Origin: an uncultured Clostridia bacterium
Lineage (GTDB): Bacteria; Bacillota; Clostridia; Christensenellales; UBA1242
DNA length: 34,961 bases
NCBI GenBank assembly: GCA_946610655.1
Contig: CAMOCH010000004.1
Coordinates: 1 to 34,961 of the forward strand
Direction of reading: 5' to 3'
A program made the position numbers and the translations under genes. Shown here one piece after another: positions 23,001 to 29,000 of this stretch. Numbering within the stretch: position 1 is the first letter of the stretch; every line of letters starts with the position of its first letter. The notes under the pieces are model-generated. The model searched no databases, had not been told where the DNA came from, and saw only the letters and a list, made by a program, of their open reading frames with translations.

Positions 23001-26000
23001 ATAGCCTCATCTGTGTTTGTAACAGTGCCATCTTCAGTTATATGAATTGCTGAATAATAGTAACGTCCTGTGTCTTCAGAGTAGAAATCAGTAACATAAT
23101 ACCAAGTGCCATCAATAAGTTTAACTTCCTTAATAATGTCAGTATATGAATCATTAATACTATCATCAAGTTTAACATCAGAAGCTGTCCAAACGCCAGT
23201 TTCTTCATTATATTCAGCCAAATACCAACCTTCAAGACGATATCCAGAACTTGCATTTGCACTGATTACCATTTGTGTGTCACGGTCGAAGTATGATGTT
23301 TTGAATTGAAGAGAAGGGTAAACGATTTCTTCACCATCTTCATCAAAATATGAATACAATTCGCCAGCTGCAATGTTTGAAAGTTTGCTATACATATAGA
23401 TATCGTTGCCTTCACGATAAGCATAAACGTTACCAGTGTAAACAGCAACAGAGTTATAGTTAATAACTTTTATGTTCGCAAAATGATAAGCATTGGCATT
23501 ATCAGTGTTTTTCAATGCATAGTCAATGGTTTTAGAGCCGTTTTCCATTGTTTCAAGAATTCTTGCAAAATCCAATGGTGATGTTGCATAAAATTCTCCA
23601 GTTTCGCTGTTATAATAAACAACATAATTTTTTTCTTCTGGGTTAACTTTAGATTTATCATTAATATGTGTTACGCCAAATGCATAAGAAATATAGTCAA
23701 GAATATTTCCTGTGCTGTTTTCTTCATAACCAAAATTATTAAAGCTGCTGATAGATCTTGCTTTTCCATCAAGATAGAATCCATAAGAGCCATTTGATGC
23801 AGACAATACAATAAGTCCACGTGATTTATACGCACCATCATTCACATCTGAAATAACTTCAGTAAGAATATTCTCTTCGTTTATTTTTGTAAGAGATTTT
23901 CCATTATCACTAAGTATGTAAAATTCACCATTATAAACAATGATGTTAACCTTTTTAAAGTTAGGATATACTTCGTCTGAATAGTATTTATTGTTTCTAT
24001 AAACACCAGTATGGAAACCTTCAAAATAGAGCATAGGAACAATTTCCAAATCTTTAAAGAAGTATTTGGTTTCAGTTCCCTCGGTTGTTTTAAAGTAATC
24101 AACAAAGTAAGCAGGGTTGCCACTCTTATCAATTTGAGCATTGCCCTTGTTTTCAAAATTAGAAACATCATAGTTTATGGCATTTCCTGAATTTGCATTG
24201 TAAACAACGTTAACGGCACCACCCAAGTTATTTGGACCATCAACAACGCTTGTTGCAAGATTAAGAGTATAAACTCTTTCATAAACAGGCATAAAGATGA
24301 AGTATCCTGCTTCGTTAGATTTAAATCTAAGAACAGCATTATAAATATCATGGCTTTCACCAATTGCTGCCATATTTCTATATATAACTTCGCTGTTATA
24401 TCTGCTGAATATTTCCCAACGTTTAAATCTATAAATTACATTTTCGTTTTCGTTAATATTTATGCTAACAACAGGGCTAGTAACAAACACAACGCCTTCT
24501 TTTCCAGTGAGGAAATATGCATCGCTTGAGTTATAGCTGTTTTGAATGTTAATTGCATCTTCGAACCAGAATGATTGAAGTTTGCTGTCAAATTGTATAG
24601 TTTGAATAGCGTCAGCATTAATACGATAAGCATTTGTAACGCCACCGATCAAAACTTCATCATAATTATATGTGTTTGAACTATCTGAAAATCCACTAAT
24701 ATAAATGTTTTCAACACCTGTGCAGACAGAATTATCATTTTTCAAAGAGTCAGAATAAAGGTTAATAATTCCGTTATCTGCAATGTAATAAGTGTGAATA
24801 TCAAAATATGGAACATTTTCAAGAGATTCTGCACTTGAAGACCAAATGTTAAGTTCATTAGAGTTCAAAAGAAGATATTCGCCATTTTCTGCCAAATAGT
24901 ATAGAGGGGTTTTGTATCTTCCGTTTTCGTCCAAGTCAACAGTAGAATATAAGTTTGTACTGTTATCATTCATTCCAATATTTAAAACTGTGATGTAAGT
25001 GCCATCAAGGTATGGAACATAACCATCATGAGTTTTAGGTTGTCCATTTTCATCATAAACAATATCACCATTTTCATTAGTTTCGGTAATTTTAACTTTT
25101 GTGTATGCAACAATAGGTTGAAGAGTACTTGCCATTACAACATAATAAAGTTTATCCATCTTGCTTTCGTTAGTTAAGTTTGTGATGGTATCTTTAAATG
25201 TTATTGTTGAAAAATCATATATTAAATCAAGTTCAGCAGAAGCAATTGCGTTTGTTAAAAGTTCAACATAGTAACCGTTGACAATTTCAAGACCAAAATT
25301 AAGAACAGCTTGTTCTTCTGCTTTGTGTCTAACTTCAAAGCTAAATACCGGGTTGGTGTATGGAGCACCTGCAAGAAGACTAACACCAGGGAATGCAGAG
25401 ATAACTGATTTAACCGTTGTATAGTCTATGTCGTAGTAGTTATTAACATCGTCAATAATGTTTTCAGAATCGCCTTCATTATAGTAATCGAATGTAGGGT
25501 ATACGTCTGTTTCACCATTTCCAAGAAGAACAACTTTTCCAATAACATGAATGTCTTCACCAGTTGTAAGAGTTGCTTTTCTAACAATATTGTTTGTTGA
25601 ACCAGGCAAGGTTGCTGTTAATGTTTCAGCATAAAGTGTTATACTTCCATCGCTGCTTGTGTATGAGTAGTCTGTAGAAATATATTTATAGCTAACTCCA
25701 TACAAAATGTATGTTGGTTCGTTAACATCGTCAGAAACTGTTTCTGCATCAATTAAGCCAACGTAAAGTTTTTCTCCAAGGGTTGCTTTATCAACATAAG
25801 AACTTGTTGAAGATGAGCTTTCAACAATGGTTTTATAATATTCCCTTTGAACATAAATAGAGTAACCAGAATTTGTGGTGTTAAATGTTTTTGTACTGTT
25901 ATCAACAAGAGTAACTGTAACTGTTTGTCCGTCATCACCTTGAAGGTTTATTATTGGACTACCATCTTTCATTTCTATTGGGGAAATAAGAGGGTATCTG

Positions 26001-29000
26001 TCAATTGAACCATTGTCATTGGTAATATAAACATATTCATTTGATTGAGCATAATATTTGCCATCATTAGCCAAGTATAATGTAAATCCAAAAGTTCCAG
26101 GTTGGTTACTTTGGTCTTCTGTTTTAACAATATAAACATTATACAAAATGGTTAGTTCATCGTAAGTTTTTCTGTTATCAATATAGTAGTATTGTTTTTC
26201 ATCTTGTATAACAGAGCTAACATGAATATTTTCCAAAATTTTGTTATCTTTTTCTTGATTTTTGAATTCTGAGCTTAAATTTCCAACATATGAAGAAATT
26301 GTTGAACCTTTATAAGAATATAAAGACCAATATGCTTTTCCTGTGTTTGTTGAAAGGACATAAGTTTTGTCGTTAACAGAATATATTCCGTTGCTTATAA
26401 TTGATTCAAATGAATCAGTTGTTGGAGTTTCTTCAGAGCTAATAACTTGACCTTTATTGTTAGAAACAAGAACTGTTCCTTTAAGTCCATAGTTATGTCT
26501 ATCAATATTTTCAATAGGAACACCTTCTGTGTAAATTTTTTGAACATAGTGTTTTTCACTTTTGTTTGCATAATCAATAAATTCTATAACGCTATATTTT
26601 TTGCTTGTGTAGTTTTCTATTTCTTCATAGATATAGATGCCATCTTGTTCGTAATAGTGTGGTGTTGCATAGTTTGTATCTTCAACATAAACATCTTTTG
26701 TTGCAACATATGTTCCGTTTTCTGCATAGTAATAGTAGAAGCTGTTGTTAGCTCCTTGATTTCTATTAAATTTAACAAGTTTATCTAATTCGTAGAATGC
26801 CTCATCAATTTTAATGTAAGAACCTTCGTCATCTTGAACAAATTGTGAAGATTCCTCATCATAACTATATTTTGTAAAGCTGCTAATTGTTGCAAAGTTA
26901 GAAGTATTTTTTGTTTTTGCATCGTCTAAAACATAGTATTCAGTATTTTCACTTGCAGAGTTAACAGGGGTATAGTGTAAATCATCAACCTTAACAAAGT
27001 GTTGTTTTGTGGCGTTTGCATCTTCAACTACAGAGGTTGCAATGTAGTCACCATTTTCATCAAAAGTATAGATGTTTCCATCTTTTACATATTTGTTAAC
27101 ATAATAGTCACCATCAACAACATATTTGCCACCAATAAGAATATATTTACCATCGCCTTCTACGTAGTAAACAAATGAGTTGATGCTTGTTGTGTGAGTG
27201 TCTTTATCTGTGTTTACATATTGAGAAATCTCTGCTCTTACTGGAGCATTAAGTTGTTTAACAAGATAGTAGTAGTCTGCAATTATGTGACTAACACCAC
27301 CAATTGCATTAACAAAATTAGCAAAGTCAGCATCGGTTGCATGTTGAATAATAAGGCTACCAAGTGCAATAATATATCTGTGGTCATAAGAGTAAGAGTT
27401 TTGTTTTGCAGTTTGTTTGAATTCATCATTAAACCAGTTTACTTCAGTTGAAGAGACTAATTTTCCAACTGGTTTTGTGTAATAGTATTCAACAATTGGG
27501 TTTCCAATATTATCAAAATATGAGTAAGAGTTAACATCATAATAGATGTAGATTGGAACATTTGGTTCTTCATCTGTATTTGGTTGATTTGCTTCATATT
27601 GCAATCCGGTTTCTTGATTATAATATAATCCTGTTGCATAAACGTCTGCAACAACGTCAATTGCAGTATTTCTGTAGTTGTCAGGAGAATAAACGAATGT
27701 TCCTTCTTCATCTTTGTCATCATATTTAGCTTTATTTTCGTAGTAGGTTAAACTGTAATTAACTTGTACAACTTCTGAATTAGGAACATCTTCAGAATTT
27801 TGAGACAAGAACACAAATGATTCTGTTTCGCCAATTTCTTTCAAATCAGCTTCTTGATAAATGATATTATCAATTTTTGTGTAAGAGTAAAGAATGAATT
27901 TGTCGTCTTGACTAGAAGAAGATTCTTGACGCAAAATTGTTGCTTTTAAGCTTTCAGTATCATCAGCAGAAAGTAGAGTGTAGTAGTATAGATAAGTATC
28001 GTTTCCACCTTGAACAGCTTGATAATCACGGCGAGAAAATTCATATGGTTGATCATCATAATAAAGAGTGCTTTTTGCGGTATTAAGAACTGCGCCAGAA
28101 ATTTCTTCAACAGTTGTGTAGTAATATGTTTTAATAACAGTTCTGTTGATTTCATCATAAGTAATTTTGCAAGTGATGAAATCGGTTTTGTTTGAATTAC
28201 TATTTTCGTAAACAATTTCGCCAATGTTGGTTACAGACTCAACGTTGTATGATTTTAATGTGTAGTTGCTAGGAAGAAGCAAAGATATGATTACTTTTGA
28301 TGTTGTGTAACCATATTTATCTGTTTCTTCTGTTGTTGTACTTATAACTTGATAGCGAACAGAATCGTTGGTAACAGGGTCAACGATTTTTTCATCTTCC
28401 ATGCTAACAGCTTTGTTTCCTTTGATAACAAAAAGGTTTACAGCAACTTCTGTATTTGTTTCATATTTTGTCCCATAAATTGCATTACCAATTCTGTCGG
28501 CATAAAGTGTTTCGTTTTTAAGTTGATTAAGAACATAAATTGAGTTTGAATCATCAACAAGTTTTGTCATGTATTCAGAGAAGAAAGTGTAGTAGTTATG
28601 GTCATGTTCATTTTCATCAATTATTGATTCTTTGGCAAAAGAAATATATGTATCATATGCAAGTCCATTAATTTCAAAATGTCCATTTTCATAAACAACA
28701 AACATTCTTTCAATTCCCATACTTGCAATATGAGCGTCATAATCATATACGTCATCAGTTGCAAGCTCTTGGATTGTGTTTGGTTGTGTGCTAAACACTG
28801 CAGCAAAAGGTTTAGAAGCGCCGTTCTTCCAAATATAAATATCAACACCATCGAGGATTGTTGAAGTTGTTGCAATAAGGTCTTCAGCATCATAAATGTT
28901 GCCGTTCAAATTAAAGTTTTTAACTTTGCTAACATTTGCATAGAAAGTTTTCAAGTTGTTGCCAGAGTATGAAGCAACAGATAAAGTGCCAATGTAATAG

